A DNA stretch of 64,000 nucleotides from Phellopilus nigrolimitatus. Lineage: Eukaryota; Basidiomycota; Agaricomycetes; Hymenochaetales; Hymenochaetaceae. The notes under the pieces were generated by a model that worked only from the letters and a program-made list of their open reading frames with translations, made no database searches and was not told the DNA's origin. Shown piece after piece: positions 36,285 through 48,400 of this stretch; within the stretch, counting starts at the first letter, position 1, and each line of letters opens with the position of its first letter. A program made the position numbers and the translations under genes. The stretch is from NCBI GenBank assembly GCA_021029095.1, contig JAJOHG010000027.1, forward strand, positions 343,572-407,571, read 5' to 3'.

Positions 36285-37640
36285 TCAATGGAACACGTCC
36301 TCTTTGAACAGCCGCTCGCGGAGGTTCATAGTCATCATGGAGTGCTTGTACGGGAAGTAGAACGACTGCACGAAATAGAGTGCGCGTCCTTAGTTTTTTG
36401 CGCACGCAAGGAGGGGCGGGGGACGTACGGTCTTGAGGTGCATGCCCGCGTCGACGGACGTGCGGACGTGCGGACGATCGCGGCATTCGCGCGCTTCGGA
36501 TCGCCGACGACGCGTCTCCGCGAGGAAGATGTAATGCGTGACCGAGCGGAACCACGTCTGTGCTGTGTGTAATCCGCGTGCATTACGTAGTTAGGCAAAG
36601 GGAGAGAATGATAATAAGAGGGGAGGGAGGGGGACGCACGGTACGCCTGCATGCGGAACTTGTCCTCGCCGACGAGGACGTGCAGCCCGCGGTCGTAGTC
36701 CTGCGTGTCGGCGGGGACGTACGGCGCGACATGGTTCTCCTGCACCGTTCAGAAACGAAATATCAAAACAGTCTTTTGGATGAAAATAGGAAACAAACGC
36801 GTACCTTTATACACACGAGCTCGACGTAGCCCATCCGCGCGACGTCCCAGCCCATAATCAGCGGCAGCACATGTGGGTCGTCCACGACGCCCCTCACATA
36901 CTCCATCTGCTTGCCGAGCTGCCCTTCCTGCCCCAGGCGCTGTTCAGGTGCTCGCAGCCATCCAGCGGTGGAACACGTCCATGTCCTCCTTGCACCCCAG
37001 GTCCAACACGTGCTACGACAAAACTAACCGCACGGGCGCACAGTAGCGTGCGTAGAGCGCGCCGCCGGGTGGCTTCGGTGGCCGGAGCGGGCGCTGCGTG
37101 TCGTGTGGGGAGGACGCGTAGTCGGACGCGTGCCGCAGTACCCGTGCGCGACGCCCCACGCGGGAACCGTGTCGGCACCCAGCTAGAAGATCGCTCGGTC
37201 GAGGAAGAGCTCGAGCGACGCGTTTTCTCTTTTGGTTTCGTTTGAGGGGGAGGCGAAGAGGGAGGGCGCGCGCCTGCGAGCCGGAGCGGAGGAGAGACCC
37301 CGCGAGGTCGGCCGCGTTAGGTAGGGACGGGGCGACCACGACGGATATGATTTCCTGCGTGTGCATTGTCGCCCAGATCACGTAGATAGCTGCCATAAAT
37401 CATCCAACGCGACCGTCTCTGGACTTTTCTCCGAGGCCGGAAAGAAGAGCTCGAGGACAGGGTTCGCCGGTGTTAGGTTTGCGCTCGCGCTGGGCACGCC
37501 GACGACGGATGGGGCCAGCGCATCATCGCGGGGCGGCGCGTGGAAGGCGAGTACGGGGTACGCGTCGAGCGTGATGAGCAATGAGCCGTGTGTGTGTGCG
37601 AGGTCGGCGGCGCGCCGTCGGGGAGGGGCCCTATCCATGT
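36285..37640 (-). pseudogene. Siderophore-type N-acyltransferase (AlcB/SidF-like) pseudogene, middle copy
   Basis: The most complete of four copies. The first segment reads SLLITLDAYPVLAFHAPP, then SASANLTPANPVLELFFP. Later blocks: RPLRPPKPPGGALYARY, KEDMDVFHRWM, YVPADTQDYDRGLHVLVGED and, at the end, FYFPYKHSMMTMNLRERLF before TGA at 36287-36285. Lesions: an in-frame TAG at 37015-37013, a frame shift right after HRWM near 36960, and a Trp-to-Cys change in VELVCIK. A 7-bp duplication (CGTCCGC) sits near 36460. It lies outside blocks A and B, so it is an independent duplicate. Confidence 0.75.
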
Positions 37641-37915
37641 CCTGATCACCTGATCACGAAGAGCTCGTGCATGGCAGAGGCTCTCTACTAGAGTCTCTAC
37701 TCCTGCGAAGGGGTTATATCGTATGAGAATAATGGTGTGGAACTACAGTATTCAAATATATTCTACTCTGCTTTCCCTTTTTTTACTTACCAGAGGACCC
37801 CCCTCCTGCTGAATCGTTTCTCGAAGCTAGGCTACTGTAAATTTCAAACCCGGACGCGGGGCGGCTACTCAATCGGTAGCCAGTACCAACGGCCGTCGGT
37901 CGATTGTACCATAAA

Positions 37916-37947
37916 CCACCACCACGACCACCACGACCACCACGACC
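37916..37947. repeat. (CCACGA)n short tandem repeat
   Basis: Counterpart of 20262-20286 with more units. Confidence 0.7.
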
Positions 37948-38089
37948 GCGTTATGTCTAAAATCATGTCCGGAAAATTTGACGATGTGCTCGGTATCGGA
38001 ATTGTCGAACAGACGAGTACTAGCGGCGAGGTGAATGTTATAGGCGTTCCGCACAATCAGCGCATCCAGTAGCACTCAGCTATCCTGCA

Positions 38090-39704
38090 CGGCGAGATGG
38101 CGACGCTCAAACAGACGGACATGTTGAAGGCGAATGTGTCTCAAAACCCCACGATCGTAAGCATAAAGTACTTTTATTACGACGGCGCGCGTTGACGAGC
38201 CTTTCATACTCGTATACACTATTCAGGCGAGACAATGACAACCTCTATCCCATGTTTCTAACTCTTCTTCAACCCTTGTGACTTCTGCGCTGGAGCCAAT
38301 TCTCGTCAAATTTCTTCCGCACGCTCAAGCTCAATAACGCATCAAGACGCGTGTCCGCAAGTATCGCGAGCATTGGGATACGCTCGTTTAACAGCGCTTA
38401 GACGCGGGACCCATCCGACCATCATCAAGCCCATATACCTCGCCGGCCTTCCTTGCTATAAAAATGGGCTCCCTTGCTTCCTTACAACATCGCGGGTCTT
38501 CGTCTGCGAGAACATCGATTTCCTAAGTGCGTTGAGTTCACAGGATGTCGAGATCATCGTTATCGATGATCAGGAGTGAAGTTCATTAGTGAGCATTGAA
38601 AGCAAGTCATCTCTAATTTTGTTGTTTGAGTTCGATACGATGATTCCGGTTACTTTAGAAAGGGGTAGAATGAAGATACCGGTGAGCCGTAAAAGGTTGA
38701 GATGCACATACAGCATGGATCGATACACGGACTGCATTGCACGAAGAAGCGTACGGCTTCTATGAGATGTGATACTCCAGAGTCTCGAATGGCCATATCA
38801 AATACACCGCGCCTCCGGCAAACACAACAAGGATGCGTCCTTGGTGAGGCGGTGAGTTCTTGTTCTTTTTCCTCGTGATGATTTCGTGATGGCACCAGTC
38901 GTAGTCCTAAGGACATTAACTATCGGCGGTGTAAGACAGTTTGAACCATTCTCAAGGCCTTTGATTTGTAAACGTCGCCGAATGACTACTAATCTTGTTT
39001 CTTTATTTGCCAGGCGTTGCCCATCGGGGAGGGCGGCAGAGGAAACGACGAAGGCACGACGGGCATGGGCAGATGACACAAATAAAGCCAGGTACGTGAT
39101 TGTTTACACCATGCTATCCACCTTCGCAATAAAGGCTGAGGACAGTAAAGTCTCGTTGTTTGATATATGGACATGTATCTGGGTTTTAGATTTCGGCAAC
39201 ATTCGGCCGCTTGCTTCTCGAATGGTTCGAAGTTTGCGGAAGCTGAAGTCAACACGCTATAAATCCGGGGACACCATGGGAGTGTTGCTTTCACGCTCAC
39301 GCTCGACCCTTTCCTCCTGTCGATGTCAAGCGGTCTCCGCCAGACGGGGACTGTCCATAAAAACAAGATAGGAAAGTTCAACATCCAGAAGGTGAGCGAT
39401 ATCTGGGATCGTCGAGAGTACCACTGAACTGCGCTGAACACCTCCTCTGATGCTCATAGCCTACAGACACACTTGCAGCCTCGCGTAACATTTTACTTGA
39501 GACTATCATAGCAAAACAGACAGAGGTAGGATCTGCCTTAACCGACAATGGATTGCTCTAATCCTTCTTGTGATATGCTGTACAGAGCGCGCAAATTTTC
39601 AGTATAAGCAACTATATCCTTCATACTCGGCGTAAGTATATCTTCAGCACATAGAAAATCATGATCAATCAAAGTTCATGTTCATCCTCAAGTAATCCGC
39701 ACAG
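38090..39704 (+). repeat. Upstream module of TPR-CHAT copy 3
   Basis: Homologue of the modules before the other CHAT genes. Traces: THPTIIKPIYLAGLPCYKNG near 38420 and VEIIVIDDQE near 38555. The intron donor GTAAGTATAT is kept at 39632, but about 23 bp including the usual CCTCGCAG acceptor and the first exon bases are deleted. The nearest AGs are at 39691-39692 and in CACAG immediately before the ATG. Confidence 0.6.
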
Positions 39705-42700
39705 ATGGAAAATCTCGAGCAGCTCATTGCCCGTGGTTGGGATGTGCTAAATCGTTGTCTACGTGTATTCCTATGTCGTCTCGCACCTCCTAATACCTTT
39801 GCGGCGGCTGCGGCATCTCTTAACAGTTATGCAGCGGCTGTGTTTACTCTGTTTCAGCAGACCGTCCGTATCGATAATCTCAAGCAGTCCATTTCACTCT
39901 TTCACGACGCACAGATGGAAAAGTGCTTGCAGTTCGTTGCCCGCAATTGGGGTGAGCTAAGTCCTCGTCAGCATGGATTCCTTTATCGTCTCGCACCTTC
40001 GGAATTCCTTGCAGCGATTGCGTTCACTCGATTTGAGCAGAGCAGTCGGATGGAGGATCTCGAGGAGGCCATTGTCCTCCATCGTGACGCGCTAGAACTG
40101 CATCCTCCTGGACACACTGATCGCTCCTCATCGTTCAACAACCTCGCAAATGCCGTGCTGACTCGCTTCGAGCAGACCGGTCGGATGGAGGATCTCGAGG
40201 AGTCCATTTCCCTCCATCGCGATGCGCTGGAACTGCGTCCTCCTGGAAACACTGATCGCTCCTCATCGCTAAATAATCTTGCAGTAGGTGTGCAGACCCG
40301 GTTTGAGCAAACCGGTCGGATGGAGGATCTCGAGGAGGCCATTGTCCTCCATCGCGACGCGCTAGAACTGCGTCCTCCTGGACACACTCTTCGCTCCGGA
40401 TCTCTTAACAACCTCGCGGGTGCCGTGCGGACTCGCTTCGAGCAAACCGGCCGGATGGAGGATCTCGAGGAGGCCATTGTCCTCCATCGCGACGCGCTAG
40501 AACTGCGTCCTCCTGGACACCCTGACCGTTCCATGTCACTTAACAACTTCGCAAATGCCGTGCAGACCCGGTTCGAGCAAACCGGTCGGATGGAGGATCT
40601 CGAGGAGTCCATTTCCCTCCATCGCGATGCGCTGGAACTGCGTCCTCCTGGAAACACTGATCGCTCCTCATCGCTAAATAATCTTGCAGTAGGTGTGCAG
40701 ACCCGGTTTGAGCAAACCGGTCGGATGGAGGATCTCGAGGAGGCCATTGTCCTCCATCGCGACGCACTAGAACTGCGTCCTCCTGGACACCCGGATCGCT
40801 CCTCATCGCTAAATAATCTTGCAATAGCTGTGCGAACTCGGTTTGAGAAAAGCGGTCGGATGGAGGATCTCGAGGAGGCCATTGTCCTCCATCGCGACGC
40901 ACTAGAACTGCGTCCTCCTGGACACCCGGATCGCTCCTCATCGCTAAATAATCTTGCAGTAGCTGTGCGAACTCGGTTTGAGAAAAGCAGTCGAGTGGAG
41001 GATCTCGAGGAGGCCATTGTCCTCCATCGCGACGCACTAGAACTGCGTCCTCCTGGACACCCTGATCGCTCCTCATCGCTAAATAATCTTGCAATAGCCG
41101 TGCAAACTCGGTTTGAGGAAAGCGGTCGGGTGGAGGATCTCGAGGAGTCTCTCCGTTATCGTGAAGAAGGCGCTGATCATGTCTTCTCCAATACGTTAAC
41201 GCGGCTCTTAATAGCAGTGCAATGGGCAGCTTTAGCACGATCACAGCGTCATGCTTCCACCTTGAAAGCTTACCGTCTTGCTCTGTCACTCCTCGAAAGC
41301 TCGCTCGTTATAAGTCCCACCGTGCAGATGCAGCACAAGATTCTTAGCGGTAAAAACGGTTATCCAACTCTTGCTTCGGATGCGGCTTCATATGCTATAG
41401 AGAACGGTGAGGTGGCTCAAGCTGTCGAGATGCTCGAGCAAGGCAGGGCCCTTATTTGGTCGCAGTTACGTGGCCTTAGGACACCAATGGATCGACTTGC
41501 AGAAGTCAACGAAGGCTTGGCAGTCAGGTTCCTAACCACCAGCCGTGAGCTGGAATCACTTGCCACTTCATCCGAGTCGAAGCCATTTGCTTTGCTCGCA
41601 CAGGATAGCACGACAGGTGCATCGCAGAAACTCGTGGACGAAATGTATGCTCGAAAGCGGCGTCTTGCATCGCAATTGGAGGACATCGTCACAGAGATTC
41701 GCGCGACGTCAGGATTTGAAGACTTCCTACGAGCTCGACGATTTAGCGTTCTTCAAGAGGCTGCTGTCGAGGGCCCCGTCATCATCATCAGCGACAGCAA
41801 ACATCGTTCCGATGTTCTCATTGTTCTTAATGATCGCCCGCCTGTCAGCATCGAACTGGATTCAAATTTCTCCCTCGATTCCATTGACCTCTTTGGAGAT
41901 CTTAAGCTCGCACTTCAGAAGGTTCAGACGGAGCCGAATGTATGTGATGCGGGTATCAGAGATGTCTTGGAATCCCTGTGGAATCGGGTGGTTTCCCGGG
42001 TGGTCGAGAAGCTGGACGAACTCGGGATTGAGAAACAGACTCGTATCTGGTGGTGTCCGACATCTTATTTATCTGCTCTACCTTTTCACGCGGCAGGGCC
42101 AATTCGTGTTGTGGATGGCATAAGACAGTATGTCTCAGATGATTACGTCTCGTCGTACACCCCAACGCTCACAGCCTTGGTCAATGCTCGAGAGTCCAAG
42201 CCTGAGATCAGGAGGCACGACAATGAACGACCACGGCTCCTCGTTGTTGCTTTGTCTGATAAAAGTCTTCCTTCAGTCGAAGAAGAGTATCGTGCCATAC
42301 AGGAAAACAGAGATTTTGTCAGATGTCTCGTTGGTGAGCAAGCTACTCGCGAAGCGGTTATCGACAAATTTCGTGATCATGACTGGGTACATTTTGCTTG
42401 CCACGGCCATTTGAATCACGAACAACCCTTCCTCCATGCGTTCCAGCTTTTCGGCGAAGATCGTCTCACTTTGCTCGACATCATTCAATCCAATCTACCG
42501 AATGCTGAATTCGCATTTCTATCCGCCTGTCACAGTGCGGGACAGGGTCTTGACGGGGCATTCGGGGAAGTGCTTCATCTTTCTGCAGCCATGCAGTTCT
42601 CCGGCTTTCGAAGTGTAATCGGTACAATGTGGGCGATGGCTGATATTGATGGGCCTTTCGTCACCAAGAGATTTTACAGACATATGTTTGCGAAGGAGGA

Positions 42701-42821
42701 TTCACCCGAGCTGGGATACAAGAGGTCTGCGAGGGCTCTTCGTGAAACGATCCAGCGCTTGCGAAAGAGGCAGGGCATTACGGTCGAGAGATGGGTCAAT
42801 TTGATTCACATTGGAGCATGA
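39705..42821 (+). CDS. TPR-CHAT protein, copy 3 (putative caspase-fold protease, short repeat tract)
   Basis: Single exon, 1038 residues, the shortest of the four. Residues 1-115 are a duplicated, degenerate cap (MENLEQLIARGWDVLNRC and again MEKCLQFVARNWGELSP) resembling the single cap of copy 2. Eight canonical 45-residue units follow (40050-41129), two of which (units 4 and 7 overall) are identical in sequence. The late units carry TRFEKSGR/TRFEKSSR/TRFEESGR ends not seen elsewhere. The CHAT domain is intact with His900 (HFACHGH) and Cys942 (SACHSAG). A local difference is MADIDGPFVTKRFYRHMF in place of MADDDGPFVAKEFYKRMF. Its leader lost the usual splice acceptor, so its expression may differ from the others. 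Confidence 0.88.
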   Translation: MENLEQLIARGWDVLNRCLRVFLCRLAPPNTFAAAAASLNSYAAAVFTLFQQTVRIDNLKQSISLFHDAQMEKCLQFVARNWGELSPRQHGFLYRLAPSEFLAAIAFTRFEQSSRMEDLEEAIVLHRDALELHPPGHTDRSSSFNNLANAVLTRFEQTGRMEDLEESISLHRDALELRPPGNTDRSSSLNNLAVGVQTRFEQTGRMEDLEEAIVLHRDALELRPPGHTLRSGSLNNLAGAVRTRFEQTGRMEDLEEAIVLHRDALELRPPGHPDRSMSLNNFANAVQTRFEQTGRMEDLEESISLHRDALELRPPGNTDRSSSLNNLAVGVQTRFEQTGRMEDLEEAIVLHRDALELRPPGHPDRSSSLNNLAIAVRTRFEKSGRMEDLEEAIVLHRDALELRPPGHPDRSSSLNNLAVAVRTRFEKSSRVEDLEEAIVLHRDALELRPPGHPDRSSSLNNLAIAVQTRFEESGRVEDLEESLRYREEGADHVFSNTLTRLLIAVQWAALARSQRHASTLKAYRLALSLLESSLVISPTVQMQHKILSGKNGYPTLASDAASYAIENGEVAQAVEMLEQGRALIWSQLRGLRTPMDRLAEVNEGLAVRFLTTSRELESLATSSESKPFALLAQDSTTGASQKLVDEMYARKRRLASQLEDIVTEIRATSGFEDFLRARRFSVLQEAAVEGPVIIISDSKHRSDVLIVLNDRPPVSIELDSNFSLDSIDLFGDLKLALQKVQTEPNVCDAGIRDVLESLWNRVVSRVVEKLDELGIEKQTRIWWCPTSYLSALPFHAAGPIRVVDGIRQYVSDDYVSSYTPTLTALVNARESKPEIRRHDNERPRLLVVALSDKSLPSVEEEYRAIQENRDFVRCLVGEQATREAVIDKFRDHDWVHFACHGHLNHEQPFLHAFQLFGEDRLTLLDIIQSNLPNAEFAFLSACHSAGQGLDGAFGEVLHLSAAMQFSGFRSVIGTMWAMADIDGPFVTKRFYRHMFAKEDSPELGYKRSARALRETIQRLRKRQGITVERWVNLIHIGA

Positions 42822-45280
42822 TGAACAAGATAACAGTTGAGTTTGCTACGTTTTTCAACTATGTATGAGACTGACGCGTTTTCGATGTAGTTGTCTTTTG
42901 TCCCCTCGCTATGTCTGCAAGTACTCTAGTTCTCTGTGCAGTTTTCGACATGTATATTCTACTCATCTGCAACTCAGACTGCGCCGAGATTCGATCGGTT
43001 TTTATAATATTCATTGCTCTTGTAATTGGATTGTTTTTTTATCGTTCTGTACCTAGGGCCATTAAATTCCGCCGTTGACATCATCTTTAACGATCGTCTG
43101 ATGTGCCGAGCGCCTGCTGGCTCTGTGCAAGGCATGCCTACTGGCACATTACCTGTCGGACCTGACCCAAATGCGGAGGGCGAGAAAGGCAACACAGAAG
43201 ACAGTCCAAGTGCTGTCACGCGCGCTGAGCGGGCAAGCATAATATTTGTCTTCTTGTTGAATCCATGCCGTCCTTATCGCAATTCCTCTAAGAGCAATTC
43301 CCGACAGCGTTCGCACGCGCCTGCGGCATACACAAATACCTGGCTGTCGCCTCTCCCAAAAGCCCGCATTTTCAACGCAAGCGAAGGGAAAATGCTCTCA
43401 GCTATTCGCACTTCTTCTACAGTACGCCATCGGCGATGAGATGTCTGTGCACGCGCCGTTGGGAGGACCAGGATCGTCTTCCATTCCGTTATGAGTGACG
43501 GGGCGGGGCGTCGCTGGTGTCGGGCCGGCGATGATGAGCTGGTTTTGTAGAAGACGTCGGCCTGATGCCCGCGCCCTTTTTCAGGATTACACGTATTTTC
43601 TGCACGAATACAGTCCTCATGTTCATGTAATGAGTCTTCCTCAGTACTCCGTTCTCCTACTTGAAGCTATGGCTACTTTATTTTGTATAGCGAACACGAC
43701 CAGCATGTATCAACGGCCATCGGCCGATTGTACCATAACACTCGACTACCACGGCGGCGCTCCGCCATGAATCGTGACTAGAAATTTGATGAAGCGCTGG
43801 GCCTCAAGGCTTTTATCAGGCAGGCAAAGAAGAGTGCTAGCAAAGGCCAATAACAACTTTTGGCTCGGGTAGGTGACGAGCTGAGAGTTATGGGCGTCTC
43901 GCACAACCAGCGCATCCAGAAGCACTATGGAGAGACGGCGATGCTCGAAAAGCGGACAGTCTGAAGGCGAACGAGCCTCGGATCTCCCCACCAGGCGCGT
44001 TCACGCTTTCCAGGAAAGACGGCGCCAACCTGCCCCATGTTTCTAAGATCGAACCGTCCGAATTTTCTTCACTTGCTGAATCTATGCCGCATAGCTCTTG
44101 TGCAGACCTCGCTGCCTCAGTGCATTTGGCGTGGAGAGACCGCACTGAAGTCGAGGGGTACGAGCACGCATGCTCCATCTTCTCCGCGTCGGGTATCGCT
44201 TCCAGCCTATGTGGCCTTGCACACGGAGAGTACCGTGCTTTGAGTTTGCCGCGACGGCAACCGCTCGACCGACTGTTTGCACTAGCTAGTCATCCCTCTC
44301 CTCGATACTATATTTAAAGGACGTTCATCACGTTTGCGAGGCGCGGGCGATCCATTATGGCGGCACATGCGAGGAAACTGGCAAGCGACAACGACTCGAA
44401 GTTGCCGAATGGATTCGAGTCGGACGGGAAACCAAGTTGCGGTTGAGGGCGGCGAAGAGATCGAGGCATGCATGTGAGTTTAATACTGTCGTAGAGATGG
44501 GCGGGGCATGTCAGCTTGCGAGAGTGCGAGAAATGCGAAGGAGTTCTTCCGTATCTCATTTTGTGTTTAACTGTTCTGCTCTGTTTTCGAAATCTCGCTT
44601 CCAGTGGCTCAGTCGACGTGCAGATACGGTCAGAAGGTCAGAGTACTGCGGTCGATTGTGTAAGAAGCATGGAGGACAAAGAAATGATAGACTCGTCTTA
44701 GATTCCTACCACCACCTTCTCTCGTACTGGATGGCCACCGGCTCTCCTCTTCAACGCGCTGCTTAGCTGCCATGGTTCAAGCCTGTCCGCGGAGAAACGC
44801 CCTCGGCACGGATTGACTAAGCACACTCGGACTGCGAGCAACGAGCAGCATACTTTAAACAGGTATGCAGACAAACATTGAACAAAAACAATAATAAAAT
44901 AAACCAATCCATCTAGGGAAAGGTATGATATACAGAAAAAATCAATAGGCAGAAACATCTGGAGATGATGCGGGGGCGCCTCGAAGGCATGTACGAAGGC
45001 CTATGCAAAGGTGTATTTCCTTTGAGAAAGCAGTATGAAAGAAGAAGAAAAATGATATAACTTCGAATCAGAAACCTGAAGAGCGCGTCGACGCCGCCCT
45101 CATCGGTCCTGCGTTAATACTACCCCATCAACCAGCGTTGTTTCATGCCTGCCTGGGCACGGGTGGGGCGGCATCGACGGCGTTGAGCAGCGCGAGCTGC
45201 TCTGTTGTCATGTTGGAGGTCGTTGCGACAGCGTTCGCCTGCACAGGTGTTGGGATCGATACCACGGATGCGGATTCGGA
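42822..45280. other. Decayed, duplicated non-coding stretch (block B)
   Basis: Matches 25499-28205 but lacks the MITE at 27599-27866. Open frames on both strands are short, and none is conserved as an exon chain between the blocks. Confidence 0.5.
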
Positions 45281-46936
45281 CTAGGGCGCGGGCTTGCGCC
45301 GTTTCGTCGGAGCAGGCGCCTCCGCGTCGTCATCATCGCGGCGCCTTTTCTGTCCTGCTGTTGGCTTTCTCTCTGGTTCGCCCGCCTCCTCAGACGACAG
45401 AACGCCAGTCTGCTGCGCCATGAGGCGGGTACGAGGCTTTGGTTCGGGAACCTCGAGAGCACACGTCCTCTTACTTCGGAGTGTCCGCGTCTTGGACGGA
45501 TCGACCGGCTCCGCAGGCGGCGCTGGTACTGGAGGAGGCGCGACTAGTGCTTGCGCTGCCTTTTGTCGTGTCTTGCGCGCTGGCTTTGCGGGAGGTGCTG
45601 GTGCTGGCGCTGGAGGCGCGACTGGGGCCTTCTGACGCGCCTTGCGGACGGGCTTCGCTGGGGGCGCTGGCGCTGAAGGAAGGACGGCTGGGGCTTTGGC
45701 CTTCTGGTGCGTCTTGCGTGGCGTTTGCAAGAGGGTGACACTTTCTTCTCTTTCGATGGTGGCGAGCGTGCGGCGACGTTTGGCGCGGGCCACAACCGAG
45801 ATAGGCTCTGGGGAAGGAACAGACGCCTGAGCCTTTCCTTTCGCCTTGGGTACTGTAGTCTTTTTCCTTGTTATTGGAACCGCCTTCGGTCTAGCCGCCC
45901 TAGTAGGCTGGACTTGGGTACGAACGCGTGCGCCAGTGGAGTCGGCGGGCGCAGTGGAAGTGGCGGGCGCGGCAGTTGGGACGGCTGCGGCTGCGCCGAC
46001 GGTTGGGTTGTTGGGTTGTGTGGTCTTCGTCCTGGCGCGCGTTCGCGGACCAGTGTCTTCCGTCGCGTTGTCGATGGGCTGGGCGGCTTGAGGCTCGTTC
46101 CTGACCCCGCGAGTGGCTGGGGCCGCCTTCGCCCTCCTGGTATTAACTCCCTTCGCGCGAGGGACTTTTTCATCTACGTTGGAAGGCGAATCTGAAGATC
46201 GCAGATATTGCTCATCAGCAAGCAGTCAAAGAGAAACGAACTTGTTTGCCTACTTCTTTTACGGTCTTGGCTTACAGAGTTCCCAAAGACTGTGGCTTCT
46301 TTGATCGGCTGAGCGTCTCCGTCAGCTAAATTGCCTGCTAATGTGGCGCGGTGTTCTGTGTTTCGTGACACGGAGGAGGCACCGTTACCCTCCGGGATGT
46401 TGTCTCGCGCAGTAATGCCTTCGGTGACGGCGCCCCCCGCCTTAGCTACACAGACACCGTCGTTCGAATGTGCGTTGGTAGCAGCAGCGGAGGTTCTGTT
46501 TGTTTGTGGCGGGGAGTCTGTTGGTCCTCTGAATTGCGCAATCGTTTGCTAGCGTTGTGCGTCTCAGCTACCACGATACGTTTAAAGTCTCTGAAGTCGA
46601 AGCTATCTTCGGCCCAGTAACGCCCGGCATTCATTTCATCGTTGTCGTCGTCGACGTCTGTGTCTCTGAAGACAGTGAATTTTGGCTTCGCGGGCTTGTT
46701 GCGCTGAGCGCGTTGGTGATATGCCCCGACAGTACTCGACGAAGCGCTGTTATACGCTCTGTTGTATTGGGCGACGCTCGCATTGCTACAAGTTGTGGAA
46801 CGACCGAGAACGAGTTACTCGTCGTCGGTGGTGGGGGCGTTGGGAGGTGCGGCCCCAAAGAGATTGTGCGCGTCCGTGCGTCTTGCGTTCTCGAACCTCG
46901 GGTTGGTGGTGGGCGTATACACAATCTCCATCTGCA
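45281..46936 (-). pseudogene. Lys/Arg/Pro/Ala-rich disordered protein gene, copy B (frame-broken)
   Basis: Block-B twin of 28206-29828. The long basic frame is kept (ARAKRRRTLATIEREESV, then repeats such as APAPPAKPVRKARQKAP, then QKRRRDDDDAEAPAPTKRR). The segment lost in copy A is present here (MNAGRYWAEDSFDFRDFKR). An in-frame TAA falls after APTTDDE near 46818, where copy A reads through. The two copies thus carry different lesions and neither reads through as I model it. Confidence 0.5.
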
Positions 46937-47139
46937 GTTTCACAGTTTCCAGTGTCCGTTACGCCTGGGTTCCAAGGAACAAGACCATGTTTGTCCCGAT
47001 TTTTCTTTTTAATGTATGCAAGAACAGACAGTTGCACGTACATATACCTCTCCGTCTCCGGCGTCCCCTCGTACTTTATTGATTTATCAAAATTTCCTCT
47101 ATAAATGACGCGTCGGACTGCTGTCGCGTATATTGGACG

Positions 47140-48400
47140 GACGCCAGTCCGTAATTTGCTCAATGAGCATGCCCTCTTTGAACGGGCGTTCATCGTCATC
47201 ACGGAGTGCTTATACGGGAAGTAGAACGACTACAAGAAATAATGTGCTTGCGCTTAGTTTTGCACACGAAAGGAAGGGGCGGGGACGTACGGTCTCGAGG
47301 TGCATGCTCCCATCGACGGACGTGCGGACGAGCGCGGCGTTTGGACGCTTCGGCTCGCGCGCCGTGCGCGCCTCCGCGAGGAAGATGTAGTTCGTGATCG
47401 AGCGGAACCACGCTTGTGCTGTTCGTGGATCGAGTGGGTTAGTGAGCCAGGATAAGGGAGAGAATAAAACGAGGGGAGGGGGGCGCACAGTACACTTTCC
47501 CGCAGAACCTGTCCTCGCCGGCGAGTACCCGCGGTCATAGTCCTGCGTGCCGGCGGGGACGTATGGTACGACGTGATTATCCTTCGCCAGTTATCAGAGA
47601 GCTCCTTTCGACGAGAGAAAACAACGAGCGCACCTTTATTCAAACAAGCTCGACGTAGCCCATTTGTGCGCTGTCCCAGCTCTTGATCAGCGGGAGCACA
47701 TGTGGATCGTCCACCACGCCCCTCACATACTCCACGTGCTTCTCCCAGCTGCCCTTCTCGCCCCACCCGCTGTTCACACGCTCGTCGTTCATCCAGCTGC
47801 GGAACGCGTTCATGTCCTCCTTAGAGCCCGGGTCCGAGACATGCAGGCCAAGCACTGCGCGCATGGGCAAGTAGAACAGTGTCCCCCCGGGCGGCTTCGG
47901 CGGCCGGAGGGGGTGCTGCGCGTCGTGTGCGGGAAGGACGCGTAGTCGGACGCGTGCCGCAGCCACCCGCGCGCGACGCCCCACGCGGGGCCTGTGACAG
48001 CGCCCTGCCAGAAGGAGGCGTGGTCGGGGAACAGTTTGGGCGCCCGGTCGGAATTTTCATTTACAGTTTCGGTTGAGGGGGAGGCGAAGGGAGAGGGCCC
48101 GCCTGGGAGCGCGAGACACGAGAGCCCGGAGTGAAGGAGGTACCACGCGAGCCCGTCTGCGTTCGTTAGGAACGAGGCGAGCGCGACGGATATGACCTCC
48201 TGCGCGTGCATAGTCACCCAGAGACGGCCACCCATAATTATCTAACGTAATACTCTCCGGCCTCTGCTCCGCGTCCGCGGCAGGGTACGCCGGCGCTCGC
48301 GTCGGACGCACCGACGGCGGATAGGGGCAGCGTAGCATCGCGGGGGAACGCGCGGAAGGCAAGCACGTGTCATGCGTCAAGCGCGACGGGCGATGAGTCG
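47140..48400 (-). pseudogene. Siderophore-type N-acyltransferase (AlcB/SidF-like) pseudogene B
   Basis: Visible blocks: FWQGAVTGPAWGVARGW, HPLRPPKPPGGTLFYLP, MNDERVNSGWGEKGSWEKH, DDPHVLPLIKSWDS and FPYKHSVMTM. The Trp of VELVWIK is now TGA (47642-47640), a one-base shift separates the first block from the Pro-rich linker, and the last exon shifts frame after SVMTM. These lesions differ from those in block A and in the middle copy. Confidence 0.75.
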
